A stretch of DNA of 64,000 nucleotides from Chthoniobacteraceae bacterium (GTDB taxonomy: Bacteria; Verrucomicrobiota; Verrucomicrobiia; Chthoniobacterales; Chthoniobacteraceae): positions 62,001 to 126,000 of the forward strand of contig JAQGOL010000008.1 of NCBI GenBank assembly GCA_028293625.1, read 5' to 3'. Made by a program: the position numbers and the translations under genes. Below, piece after piece: positions 41,885 through 50,524 of the stretch. The notes below the pieces were generated by a model. The model was not told the DNA's origin. It searched no databases and saw only the letters and a list, made by a program, of their open reading frames with translations. The number at the start of each line of letters is the position of its first letter. Within the stretch, counting starts at the first letter, position 1.

Positions 41885-42371
41885 CGGAGCCAAGAGGGCG
41901 CGCGCCTTCACCCTGGTTGAAATGATCGTTGTCATGGCGTTGCTCGCCACTGTGATGGGGATCGCCGCGCCGTCTTTCTCCCGAACCTTGCGCCAGCGCA
42001 ACCTCGACCACGAGGCCGTCCGCTTTGTCGGACTGACCGAATACGCGCGCAACGAAGCGATCTCCCAGGGCATCCCGATGTTTGTCTGGATCGATCCGGA
42101 GACCAGCCACTTTGGAGTCAGCCCGAAAAGCGGATTCGCAGCCATGGAAGGGCGCGCCAAAGAGTATCCCATTAATCCGGATCTGCATTTTGAGTTGGAC
42201 CAGACGCAGATCGTCCAGGGACTGATTCATGTCGTTGAATTCGCCCCGGACGGCGCGCCTGGCACCGTGCTGACGGAAACCGTCAAAATCATCGATCGCT
42301 TTAATTCGACGGTGACCGTCTCGTTGACCGCTGACCGCTGGAGTTACGAGATTTTAAAAGAAGTCAAATGA
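41871..42371 (+). CDS. gspH: Minor pseudopilin, GspH-like
   Basis: 166 residues from ATG 41871, overlapping the gspG stop by 14 bases; an ATG at 41850 is possible. Leader ends ARA|FTLVEMIVVMALLATVMG, with Ala at -1 and Glu5 kept. The globular part (RNEAISQGIPMFVWIDPETSHF) has the GspH/FimT pattern. Position between gspG and gspI matches the standard gene order. Minor subunit near the pseudopilus tip. Confidence 0.85.
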   Translation: MLKSSGAKRARAFTLVEMIVVMALLATVMGIAAPSFSRTLRQRNLDHEAVRFVGLTEYARNEAISQGIPMFVWIDPETSHFGVSPKSGFAAMEGRAKEYPINPDLHFELDQTQIVQGLIHVVEFAPDGAPGTVLTETVKIIDRFNSTVTVSLTADRWSYEILKEVK

Positions 42372-42757
42372 TCCGCCCCCGGAGATCCAGGAGAACCCGC
42401 TCGGCTTTCACATTTGTGGAAGTGCTGGCCGCGATGGTGTTCATGGGAATCCTGGTGCCGGTGATCGTTTCAGCGCTCACTCTTTCCAATCGCACCTCCA
42501 TCATGGCGGAACGGAGCACGTCGGCGGTGCAACTCGCCGAGAACCGCTTAAGCGAACTGATCCCGGGCAAAGCGTGGAGCAGCGCGCAGACCAAGGGCGA
42601 CTGCGGCACTGACTGGCCCGGTTACCGCTGGGAAATGACCAAGGATAGCTGGCAATCGGGCAAGATGACCGAGTTGACCATGCACGTTTTTTACGCGGTC
42701 CAGGGCCAGGAACACGAGGTCCGAGTCAGCACACTTGTTAGTGACACCCTTCAATGA
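42368..42757 (+). CDS. gspI: Minor pseudopilin, GspI-like
   Basis: 129 residues, small as expected. Leader ends RSA|FTFVEVLAAMVFMGILVP, with Ala at -1 and Glu5 kept. AENRLSELIPGKAW is the typical GspI helix-end motif. Overlaps gspH and gspJ by 4 bases on each side. Confidence 0.85.
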   Translation: MIRPRRSRRTRSAFTFVEVLAAMVFMGILVPVIVSALTLSNRTSIMAERSTSAVQLAENRLSELIPGKAWSSAQTKGDCGTDWPGYRWEMTKDSWQSGKMTELTMHVFYAVQGQEHEVRVSTLVSDTLQ

Positions 42758-43518
42758 ATCCTTCGAGAAAGATGAGGCTCGCAAGCCATTCTTTATCCGC
42801 TGAGCGCCATGCGCAACGCGGCGCTGGATTCACGCTCATTGAACTCGTCCTCTCCCTGGCGGCCTGCGCGATTCTCATGGCCGCGATTTACAGCGTCTTT
42901 TCAAAGGCCATCCATTTGCGCAACGAAGCGACCGAACGTACCCGGCTCTCCCGGATTCGCGCCCGGGCTGAATCGGTCCTGCGCAATGATCTCAAAAATG
43001 CGCGCGTCTCGGGCGGCACATTGGCGGCGACGCTGGTTGGTTCGCGGGAGCCCGACAGCAAGTCCGGCCGCCAATCCAACTTTCCCGGTTATTTAAAATT
43101 CACGACGACGACCGCCACCGACAATGGTGAGCTGGAATACGTCAATGGCGAGCTGCTTCAGGTTGAGTATTACATCGCCAACGATCCGAATTCCGCGACC
43201 GATCTGAAGTCGGGCATTCTGGTCCGCACCACCGACCAGGCGCTTCTTGCCACCACCCGCACCGATCCGCCGGAACAGACGTTGCTGGCCGGAGTCGATT
43301 CGATGGAACTCTCTTTCTACGATGGGCAGACCTGGCGCGATACCTGGACAGTGACGGAAGCCGAGACCGACAAAACATTGCCGCAAGCGGTCCGCGTTAC
43401 CATCCATCTGGCTACCGCGGGCGACCGGATCCAGCCGCCGATCGAGGTGGTGGTTCCCTGGACCACGCAGCCGGCCATCGTCGTCCCGGCCGCCACAGAA
43501 ACGCCCACTCCTCCATGA
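42754..43518 (+). CDS. gspJ: Minor pseudopilin, GspJ-like
   Basis: 254 residues, longer than most GspJ (about 200) because of a Pro/Thr-rich tail. The leader has the canonical Gly at -1 (GAG|FTLIELVLSLAACAILMA). The later beta-rich part contains GVDSMELSFYDGQTWRDTW, the characteristic GspJ block before the final strand. Tip pseudopilin, forming a complex with GspI and GspK. 4-base overlaps with both neighbours. Confidence 0.85.
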   Translation: MNPSRKMRLASHSLSAERHAQRGAGFTLIELVLSLAACAILMAAIYSVFSKAIHLRNEATERTRLSRIRARAESVLRNDLKNARVSGGTLAATLVGSREPDSKSGRQSNFPGYLKFTTTTATDNGELEYVNGELLQVEYYIANDPNSATDLKSGILVRTTDQALLATTRTDPPEQTLLAGVDSMELSFYDGQTWRDTWTVTEAETDKTLPQAVRVTIHLATAGDRIQPPIEVVVPWTTQPAIVVPAATETPTPP

Positions 43519-44876
43519 GTGCAACCTTTCACTCCGCCAGCCAGCGAAACGGCTCAGTCCTGGTCGTTGTACTTTGCGTTTGCCTCGGCTTGGTGAGCAT
43601 TACGCTTTTGTTTGGACACTCCATGCTGATGGCCTATCGCGGCGCCGATAACGATCTTTCCGGACGGCAGGCCGAACAGGCCATCGACGGGGCGGCCCGT
43701 TATGTGGAGCTGCTCATGGCGACGGCGGAAACCCCGGGGCTGATGCCCGACATCACCAGCTACGAGAGCGAAGCGGTGCCGGTTGGGGACGCAACCTTCT
43801 GGTTTCTTGGACGCGCCGCCGAGACCACGACCAACGGCACAACGCGCGTATTCGGCCTGGTTGATGAAGCTTCCAAGATCAACCTCAACATGCGTGTCAG
43901 CGACCCGCAGATTTTTCTCGATATCCTCGGCAAACTGCCGGGCATGACAGCTGAACTCGCCGCTGCCATCATCGATTGGCGCGACGCGGATGAAGATGTG
44001 ACTCCGGGAGGAGCTGAAGCGGAGACCTACAACCGGCAAACGCCCGCCAGCTCGGCTAAAAACGCCGATTTTGAATCGGTGGAAGAGCTCGGGCTCGTGA
44101 GCGGCGCCACCCGCCTGATCCTTTACGGCGAAGATACGAACCTCAACGGCGTGCTCGATGCCAATGAGGACGACGGGGAAATCAATCTTCCCAGCGACAA
44201 TTCGGACGGCAAACTCGACCCGGGTATTCTTGAATACCTGACTGTTTTCAGCAAGGAATCGAACAAGCAGAGCGACGGGACGACGGCGCGGATCAACGTG
44301 ACCCAACCCGGCACGGAACTCACCACCCTTCTTACCGAGAAACTAAGCGCAAGCCGCGCCAATGAAATTATGGCGAGTCTTGGAACCACGACTCGGTTCA
44401 ACAGCGTGCTGGCATTTTATGTGCGCAGCGGGATGAAACCGGAGGAATTCGACCTGGTCTCCGATTCCCTCACAACGAGTGACGGAGATAGCGTGGCGGG
44501 CTTGATCAACGTTAATACCGCCAGTGAAACCGTGCTCGCCTGCCTGCCCGGCATCGATACCGATAAAGCCTCCAAAATTGTCAGCCAGCGCCTCGGCAGC
44601 GCCACGCAAAGCGCTGGCATCGCCTGGGTGGCCGATATTCTCGGTCCCGACGGCGTTGAGCAGGCGGGCCCCTATCTGACCGGCCGCAGCTACCAGATCA
44701 GCGCTGATGTGGCTGCCGTGGGCCGGCATGGCCGCGGGTATCGGCGCACACGCTTTGTCATCGATAACAGCACAGGCACACCGCAAATCATCTATCGCCG
44801 CAACCTGGCATCGCTGGGCTGGGCGCTGGGAAGCGATGTGCGGGAATCTTTCGCGAGCACAAAAGGGATACAATGA
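43515..44876 (+). CDS. gspK: Minor pseudopilin GspK
   Basis: 453 residues, as large as other GspK proteins. The N-terminal helix (RNGSVLVVVLCVCLGLVSI) lacks Glu5, which is a GspK hallmark at the pilus tip. The large domain contains FGLVDEASKINLN, AAIIDWRDADEDVTPGGAE and VEELGLVSG, and helix-hairpin-helix-like LINVNTASETVLACLPGI, all typical of GspK. Expected tip subunit with GspI and GspJ. Confidence 0.9.
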   Translation: MSATFHSASQRNGSVLVVVLCVCLGLVSITLLFGHSMLMAYRGADNDLSGRQAEQAIDGAARYVELLMATAETPGLMPDITSYESEAVPVGDATFWFLGRAAETTTNGTTRVFGLVDEASKINLNMRVSDPQIFLDILGKLPGMTAELAAAIIDWRDADEDVTPGGAEAETYNRQTPASSAKNADFESVEELGLVSGATRLILYGEDTNLNGVLDANEDDGEINLPSDNSDGKLDPGILEYLTVFSKESNKQSDGTTARINVTQPGTELTTLLTEKLSASRANEIMASLGTTTRFNSVLAFYVRSGMKPEEFDLVSDSLTTSDGDSVAGLINVNTASETVLACLPGIDTDKASKIVSQRLGSATQSAGIAWVADILGPDGVEQAGPYLTGRSYQISADVAAVGRHGRGYRRTRFVIDNSTGTPQIIYRRNLASLGWALGSDVRESFASTKGIQ

Positions 44877-46282
44877 AGTTAGACATCGCCGAAATTAAGA
44901 AACGCCTGCAGGTCGCCAACGCGCTCGCGGTCACCCTGGAGTCCGGACGGATCGTGGTGGAATGGATGCGCCATGACACCGACGGCGACCGGATTGTCCG
45001 CTCCATTTCGCTCCCCGCGGGAAGTGAACGTGTCGTGCGCGATCCCGCTAAAATCGGCCAGGAACTCGCCGCCCTGCTCGCCGCTGAAGGAATCAAGGAA
45101 CGCCGCTGCGTGGTCTGCATTCCTCCCGGCTGGGCGCTCACCACGGCGACCGACGTGCCGGACATGAATGAGGAGGATCTTCGCGGTTACCTTGAACTCC
45201 GGGCCGAACGCGAATTCCCCATTGCTGTCAGCGATCTGCGTCTTGCTTATTGCGCCTATAATCTGCCCGATGGCCAGAAACGCGCCACGCTCGCCGCGGT
45301 TGCCAATAAACGGATCGCCGCTGTCGAGCTGATGCTCGAAAACGCAGGCTGCCGCGCGGTCAGCATTTCGCTTGGAATCACCGGATGCCTGCCCAAGCCG
45401 GAGACCCCGGCGGCGCTCCACTTTTTGGCCAATGGAAACCATGTCGACGTGGTGGTGGCGGCCGGCGGCGGCATTGTCGCGCTGCGTTCAATTGAGGGGC
45501 CGGTCGACGCGGCCGAAAATCCGTTTGATGCGGCCGGTTTTTGCCGGGATGTGCGGATTGCCCTGGGCAGCCTGCCCGAGACGGTGCGCCAGCAGGTTCG
45601 CCAGGCCCACTTCGGCGGTGCGGCGGCGGCAGCGGAAACCCTTTCAAACGAAATCCGCCCGCAGCTTCATCGCATGGGAATTGAGAGTCTTGGCGCCGCG
45701 CTGCCCGACTTGAACACTCCCGGCGCGGCGGTCGATGCAGCCCGGCACTATTTTAAAAAAGAACGCGTCGCGTTTGAATTTGTCATCCCGCAGGTCAATC
45801 GCTGGCAGGCCACTTTCCAACGCTTTGACAATAAACGCCGCCGCATGATGGTCGGGGCGGCAGCCGCGCTGATCCTGATTCCCATTATCGCTTTCACGGT
45901 ACGTTCCCATATTGAAAGCAACCTGGAGACCGAGTGGGAAGGGATGCGCCGAAACGTGACCCAGCTCGACGCGACTCAACAAAAAATCCGCCAGTTTCGA
46001 CCTTGGTTTGATCCAACCGCGCAGAGTGTCCGGCTGCTGGAAGGATTGATGAGCGCGTTTCCCGATCGGGGTGATGTCTGGGCAAAAAGCATCCAGATCA
46101 GCAACGACAAATCGACGGTAACCTGCACCGGATTCGCCCGGACGCCTGCGGCCCGGCTCGCATTTGTGGAGACCCTTCGCAAGCGCCCTGAAATCACCAA
46201 TCTTCTCACCCAAGGGTTGCGCGGACAAAATCCCGAGACTTTCACCATCAGCTTCACCTGGGAGCCCAAAGATGCAAAATAA
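44873..46282 (+). CDS. gspL: GspL/PilM-PilN-like assembly platform protein
   Basis: 469 residues. The N-terminal ~290 residues form an actin-like fold as in GspL/PilM (VVCIPPGWALTTATDVPDM, LELRAEREFPI, LAAVANKRIAAVELM). A single membrane segment (MMVGAAAALILIPIIAFTV, about 323-341) leads into a coiled coil and a PilN-like periplasmic domain (GLMSAFPDRGDVWAKSIQI). The gene therefore combines the PilM and PilN roles, as GspL does, and should hold GspE to the membrane. Start overlaps gspK by 4 bases. Confidence 0.83.
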   Translation: MKLDIAEIKKRLQVANALAVTLESGRIVVEWMRHDTDGDRIVRSISLPAGSERVVRDPAKIGQELAALLAAEGIKERRCVVCIPPGWALTTATDVPDMNEEDLRGYLELRAEREFPIAVSDLRLAYCAYNLPDGQKRATLAAVANKRIAAVELMLENAGCRAVSISLGITGCLPKPETPAALHFLANGNHVDVVVAAGGGIVALRSIEGPVDAAENPFDAAGFCRDVRIALGSLPETVRQQVRQAHFGGAAAAAETLSNEIRPQLHRMGIESLGAALPDLNTPGAAVDAARHYFKKERVAFEFVIPQVNRWQATFQRFDNKRRRMMVGAAAALILIPIIAFTVRSHIESNLETEWEGMRRNVTQLDATQQKIRQFRPWFDPTAQSVRLLEGLMSAFPDRGDVWAKSIQISNDKSTVTCTGFARTPAARLAFVETLRKRPEITNLLTQGLRGQNPETFTISFTWEPKDAK

Positions 46283-46820
46283 ACAACGCGAACTTTATCT
46301 TAAAATCGGGGTCGGCGTTGTCGTGGGACTCTTTCTCTTTGATCGCATGATCCTTTCCCCCGCCATCAATAGCTGGAAGGAACAAAGCGACCGGATCGCC
46401 GCGCTTCGCCAAAAAGTCGTCCGTGGACGGCAGCTGATTGAGCGACAGGATTCCATCCAAAGCCGCTGGGCCGAGATGATGCGCACTGACATGCCGGAAG
46501 AAGCCTCTGCGGGCGAGAGCGAGGTTTTCCAAGCGGTCGGCCGCTGGACAACCGACAGCAAAATCAGTTTCACCAATCTGACCCCCCAGTGGCATATCCA
46601 CGACGGCGAAGGCGGCTATGACACTCTCGATTGCCGCGCATCGGCGACCGGCGATCAGGCTTCCCTCGGACGGCTCCTTTACGAACTCGAAACCGATCCG
46701 CTCCCGGCCAAGCTGCATGAGTGTGAGATTACCGCGCGGGACGCCAAAGGCGGGCAGTTGATGCTCACGGTCCACTTTAGTTTTGTGCGCATCAGCGACT
46801 CTGGAAAAAACGGACGATGA
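46272..46820 (+). CDS. gspM: GspM/PilO-like inner-membrane protein
   Basis: 182 residues from ATG 46272, overlapping the preceding stop by 11 bases. One membrane segment (LKIGVGVVVGLFLFDRMIL) is followed by a coiled coil (EQSDRIAALRQKVVRGRQLIERQ) and a ferredoxin-like periplasmic domain with SLGRLLYELETDPLPAKLHE, a PilO/GspM feature. Interacts with GspL in the platform. Confidence 0.8.
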   Translation: MQNKQRELYLKIGVGVVVGLFLFDRMILSPAINSWKEQSDRIAALRQKVVRGRQLIERQDSIQSRWAEMMRTDMPEEASAGESEVFQAVGRWTTDSKISFTNLTPQWHIHDGEGGYDTLDCRASATGDQASLGRLLYELETDPLPAKLHECEITARDAKGGQLMLTVHFSFVRISDSGKNGR

Positions 46821-47455
46821 ACCCTTTTAAAATCAACGGTCTTCCTCGCGTTTCTGGAAAAACGCATGCCTCTTGTGCCGCTCTCTTCCTGCTGCTCGGC
46901 ACCATGGCCCATGCGCAGAAGCCGTTGGTCAAAGGGTATGACGCCTTTCCTACGATCCGCACCCGCAATGTTTTTGATCCCGAGCGCCGCCCGATCCAGG
47001 CAAACCGAGACCCCCAGGAACGGCGGAGCTCGGGGCGCACGCGTCCCAATTTTATTACCATCACCGGCACGATGGTGAGCGGCACTAACACGCTCGCGTT
47101 CTTTTCGGGTTCCCAGCCGGAATATAGCAAGGTGATTGGCGTTCACGATAAAATCGCGGACTTCACCATCACGGCGATTTCGGCGGAAAAAGTCGATTTT
47201 GAGCGTGCTGGCACAAGGCTCAGTGTGCTGGTCGGCGCGCAGATTCCATTGAACGGATCGGCCGCCGCAGGCAGCACCCCAGTCCCGGACGAGGGCGGGG
47301 AGAGCAGCGATCCGGCCCCGGCCACCGAAACGACTTCGCCCCCTGCCACCTCGCCCACTCCCGGCACAACCGCACCGCCTGCCGGAGCGGCTCCAGCCGG
47401 GGACAAAGCGGAAGTGCTCCGCCGCATGATGGAACGCCGAAAGAAAGAAATTTAA
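46817..47455 (+). CDS. Secreted GspC/PilP-like protein of the type II secretion operon
   Basis: 212 residues. A short hydrophobic segment near residues 20-32 (CAALFLLLGTMAHAQ) acts as signal or anchor. RTRNVFDPERR followed by ITGTMVSGTNTLAFF, KVIGVHDKIADFTITAI and SAEKVDFERAGTRL fit the homology-region (HR) fold of GspC or PilP, which links the inner platform to the secretin. The C-terminal ~70 residues are Pro/Thr/Ala-rich, with a final basic helix. Position between gspM and the secretin genes supports the role. Assigned by context and weak similarity. Confidence 0.65.
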   Translation: MNPFKINGLPRVSGKTHASCAALFLLLGTMAHAQKPLVKGYDAFPTIRTRNVFDPERRPIQANRDPQERRSSGRTRPNFITITGTMVSGTNTLAFFSGSQPEYSKVIGVHDKIADFTITAISAEKVDFERAGTRLSVLVGAQIPLNGSAAAGSTPVPDEGGESSDPAPATETTSPPATSPTPGTTAPPAGAAPAGDKAEVLRRMMERRKKEI

Positions 47456-49117
47456 ATGAAAACCTCCCGAAACATTCTCACCGGGGCCTACCGGACCGCG
47501 GCTCTCGGTGTCTCGCTCATGCTTCCGTTTTTGAGCGTTGCTCAGGAACGCCAACTGGCGCCTGCGCCCGTTATTGCCCCCGTCACACCGATTGTGCCCG
47601 CGGCGGTGGCGCTTCCCGAGCCGATCAATCCCGAAAACAACCTGATCCCACCGCCCGTTCCGATCGCACCGCCCACGGCTGATGGCACGCTTCCCGGCGC
47701 GCCTGCCACGGGAGGCAAATCCCCGATCACGATCGGCCCCGACGGCATTCGCCTCAATTTCCAGGGAGCGGCGCTTTCTGAAGTGCTCAGTTATATCAGC
47801 GATGCGGCCGGATTGATTATCGTGCAGGAAGTGCCTGTTACCGGCACCGTTAACATCGTGAGCCGCAAAGGCATTGATACGGAGGAAGTGGTTGATCTGC
47901 TTAACACCGTTCTCCTTGAAAAAGGCTTCGTCGCCATCCGCAACGGACGCATTCTCAAGATCGTCAATCGCAATAACGCTGTAAAACGCGATTTGCCGGT
48001 TGAGGTGGGCAGCAAATCGAAGGAAATCCCCCGCAAAGACGCCATGGTCACCCAGATCATGCCGGTGCGTTACGGCGAAGCGGCCAAACTGGTCGAGAAC
48101 CTGCGGCCGCTGCTGAGCGATCAGGCGACCATCAGCGCCAATGACGGCAGCAACTCCATCCTTCTTACCGATACCCAAAACAACATTCATCGCATCGCGC
48201 GGATTATCGAGGCGATCGATACCTCGGTCTCCGGAATCGCGAACATTCGCGTTTTCCCATTGCGTTATGCCGATGCCACCAAGCTTGCCACAGTCATTAC
48301 CCAGCTTTTCGCAACCACTCCTACCACCGGCAATAACCGCGGCGGTGGCGGTGGTGGTGGCGGCGGCGGCGGTTTTCCCGGCTTCGGTGGATTCGGCGGC
48401 GGCCGTGGCGGCGGCGGCGGAGGCGGAACTCCGGCGGCTCCCCAAAGCGAGGCGCGCCAGGCGACCTCCCGCGTTGTCGCGGTGGCGGATGAGCCAAGCA
48501 ATTCCCTGATCGTCAGCGCCACGGACGAAGCATTGGCGACCATCGCCGAGGTGATCAAAGGAATTGATACCTCCATTACTGACATCACCAGCATGCACAT
48601 TTTCCGGCTCCATCACGCGGACGCCACCGAAATGGCGGATCTTATCACCAACGTCTTCAGCGATACCGGCACCCAATCGGGGAATAATCAAAACAACAAC
48701 CGCCGCGGCCAGGGACAGGGGCAGGGCCAAGGGAGGGGTGGCCAAGGCGGTCAGGGGGGCGCCGCTCCCACCGCTCAACGCAGCGAACGATCGCTTTTAC
48801 AGTCCAAAGTGGTGGCGGTCGGAGATCCGCGCACCAATTCGCTGCTGGTGACAGCCGCCCAGGACACGATGCTTGAGATCTCAGAAATGGTTGTGCGACT
48901 GGACGCCACCGACGCTAAAAAACAGCGCGTTTACGTCTACCAGCTTACCGATGCCGATCCGGAAGGCGTCGCCACCGTGCTTCGCGGCATGCTGAATGGC
49001 GGCACCCAGTCGTCAACCCAGACCACCCGGCTTAATCAACGCGCCAACAATGGCGCCGCCATGGATTCGACCACCAGCTCAACCGGCGGCGGCACCGGTG
49101 GCGGTGGGGGCCGGTAA
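47456..49117 (+). CDS. gspD: Secretin N-domain protein (first half of split GspD)
   Basis: 553 residues with signal peptide (GVSLMLPFLSVAQ). An N0-like domain (INLNFQGAALSEVLSYISDAAGLIIVQ-type region, about 95-180) is followed by three N1-type repeats (VMPVRYGEAAKLVENLRPL, VFPLRYADATKLATVITQL, IFRLHHADATEMADLITNV). There is no C-terminal secretin pore domain. Two long loops are low complexity: a Gly run (about 295-320) and a Gln/Gly/Asn/Arg region (about 415-440). A last repeat (VYVYQLTDADPEGVATVLRGM) precedes a Gly-rich end. The pore is encoded by the next gene, 19 bases downstream. Confidence 0.82.
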   Translation: MKTSRNILTGAYRTAALGVSLMLPFLSVAQERQLAPAPVIAPVTPIVPAAVALPEPINPENNLIPPPVPIAPPTADGTLPGAPATGGKSPITIGPDGIRLNFQGAALSEVLSYISDAAGLIIVQEVPVTGTVNIVSRKGIDTEEVVDLLNTVLLEKGFVAIRNGRILKIVNRNNAVKRDLPVEVGSKSKEIPRKDAMVTQIMPVRYGEAAKLVENLRPLLSDQATISANDGSNSILLTDTQNNIHRIARIIEAIDTSVSGIANIRVFPLRYADATKLATVITQLFATTPTTGNNRGGGGGGGGGGGFPGFGGFGGGRGGGGGGGTPAAPQSEARQATSRVVAVADEPSNSLIVSATDEALATIAEVIKGIDTSITDITSMHIFRLHHADATEMADLITNVFSDTGTQSGNNQNNNRRGQGQGQGQGRGGQGGQGGAAPTAQRSERSLLQSKVVAVGDPRTNSLLVTAAQDTMLEISEMVVRLDATDAKKQRVYVYQLTDADPEGVATVLRGMLNGGTQSSTQTTRLNQRANNGAAMDSTTSSTGGGTGGGGGR

Positions 49118-49136
49118 CCGACTCTGATTTCTTTTT

Positions 49137-50513
49137 ATGCTCTACCCCTTCTCAAAAATGCAGGTCTTGGGCGCGATGCTCGTGCCGGCCCTGCTGGCAT
49201 TCTCCGCGCAGGCACAGGCACAATCGGCTCGTTCGGGCGCCGCCGGCGGCGGCGGCGTGCGTGCCGGGACTACTACCCGCAACACCGGAAGCACCAGCAG
49301 CAGCTCCTCGAGCTCGGCCACCGGCCCGCGCCAGTATCGCAGCAACACGCTTCTGGGCGACGCCACCATCCAGGTCGATCCCGAGACCCGCTCACTGATC
49401 GTCGTCACCGATGAAGAGACCCACGATCAACTCTTCAAAGTGATCCGGACCCTGGACAAACCGAAGCCGCAGGTTCTCATCAAAGTCGTCTTTATCGAAG
49501 TCACTTACAATAAAGGCTCCGACATTGGAGTGGAAGGGAGCTACGCCTTCAACTTAAAGAACCCGACCAAGGCGATCACCGGCACTTCAACCACGACGAC
49601 CTCGACCGGGAACGTCGTCAACGCCACCACCGGCGTCACGACGAGTACAAACACCTCGCTTGTCAGCGATATTGGCACCGTGGCGGGACTGGGAAATTCG
49701 GCAACCGCCTCGAGCCTCTTCGGCCTTGCGCAGGCGACCGATGGCAGTTTCCTGCGGGTGGTCGGGGATGACTGGCAGGCCACGCTCCGGCTTCTGGCCA
49801 CGCATGGCAAACTTGAAGTGCTCTCGCGGCCTTCGATCATGGCGCGCAACAATCAGGAAGCGGTGATTGTGGTTGGCCAGGAAGTGCCTTTTGTCACAAA
49901 CAGCCGGGTCACCAGCGATGGCCAGACAATCAATACGATCCAGTATGATAACGTCGGCATCATTCTGCGTGTCACTCCATTTATCACCTCTGAGGGAACT
50001 GTTGAAATGATTGTCGCCCCGGAAATCTCGACGCTGACCAGCCAGACCGTCCCGATTTCCAACACCGCTTCCGCACCTGTCATCGCCAAGCGCTCCGCAG
50101 AAACCGTGGTGGTGACTCCCAATGCGCAAACCGTCGTGATCGGCGGGCTGATGGAAACCCAGAAAACCGAGGCGGTCCGCAAGATCCCGATTCTTGGAGA
50201 CATCCCGATCCTTGGACTGCCGTTCAAGCGCACAGTCAAAGACAGCGTCAAACGGGAGCTGATGATTTTCCTGACTCCCTACATTGTCAACAATCCCAAG
50301 GGGTTAAAGGATCTCACCGCGATTGAAGCGGAGGAGGCCGAGTTGGTTCACAAAGCGTTTACCGACAAGGAACTCGCCAAGTTTGTCGACCTTCCAAAGC
50401 TTGATCCCCTGCCTGTCCGGACGAAGACGGTCACGACCACGACCACAGTGAAAGCGCCGCTGAAGGAACCTGAAGTCCGCCGCGCTGTCCGTCTCGAGAA
50501 CGCCACCAAATAA
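49137..50513 (+). CDS. gspD: Secretin pore protein (second half of split GspD)
   Basis: 458 residues with its own signal peptide (VLGAMLVPALLAFSAQAQA). After a Ser/Gly-rich linker, one N3-like domain (TIQVDPETRSLIVVTDEET ... RTLDKPKPQVLIKVVFIEV) leads into the secretin domain: LSRPSIMARNNQEA, VGQEVPFVTNSRVTS, TPFITSEGTVEMIV, VVIGGLMETQKTEAVRKIPILGD and LMIFLTPYIV. This is the outer-membrane pore. Because both halves carry signal peptides and the frame between them is closed by a clean stop, the split looks genuine rather than a frameshift. Confidence 0.87.
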   Translation: MLYPFSKMQVLGAMLVPALLAFSAQAQAQSARSGAAGGGGVRAGTTTRNTGSTSSSSSSSATGPRQYRSNTLLGDATIQVDPETRSLIVVTDEETHDQLFKVIRTLDKPKPQVLIKVVFIEVTYNKGSDIGVEGSYAFNLKNPTKAITGTSTTTTSTGNVVNATTGVTTSTNTSLVSDIGTVAGLGNSATASSLFGLAQATDGSFLRVVGDDWQATLRLLATHGKLEVLSRPSIMARNNQEAVIVVGQEVPFVTNSRVTSDGQTINTIQYDNVGIILRVTPFITSEGTVEMIVAPEISTLTSQTVPISNTASAPVIAKRSAETVVVTPNAQTVVIGGLMETQKTEAVRKIPILGDIPILGLPFKRTVKDSVKRELMIFLTPYIVNNPKGLKDLTAIEAEEAELVHKAFTDKELAKFVDLPKLDPLPVRTKTVTTTTTVKAPLKEPEVRRAVRLENATK

Positions 50514-50524
50514 ACTCTTTTCCC

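Noticed and set aside
46679-48778. Long minus-strand open frame antisense to gspM, the GspC-like gene and the secretin N-domain gene
   Set aside because: Product of biased codon composition and Gly runs opposite; no domain or start signal.
47456-50513. Frameshift or sequencing error producing the split secretin
   Set aside because: Both parts carry signal peptides and start sites and the domains do not overlap or miss a segment.
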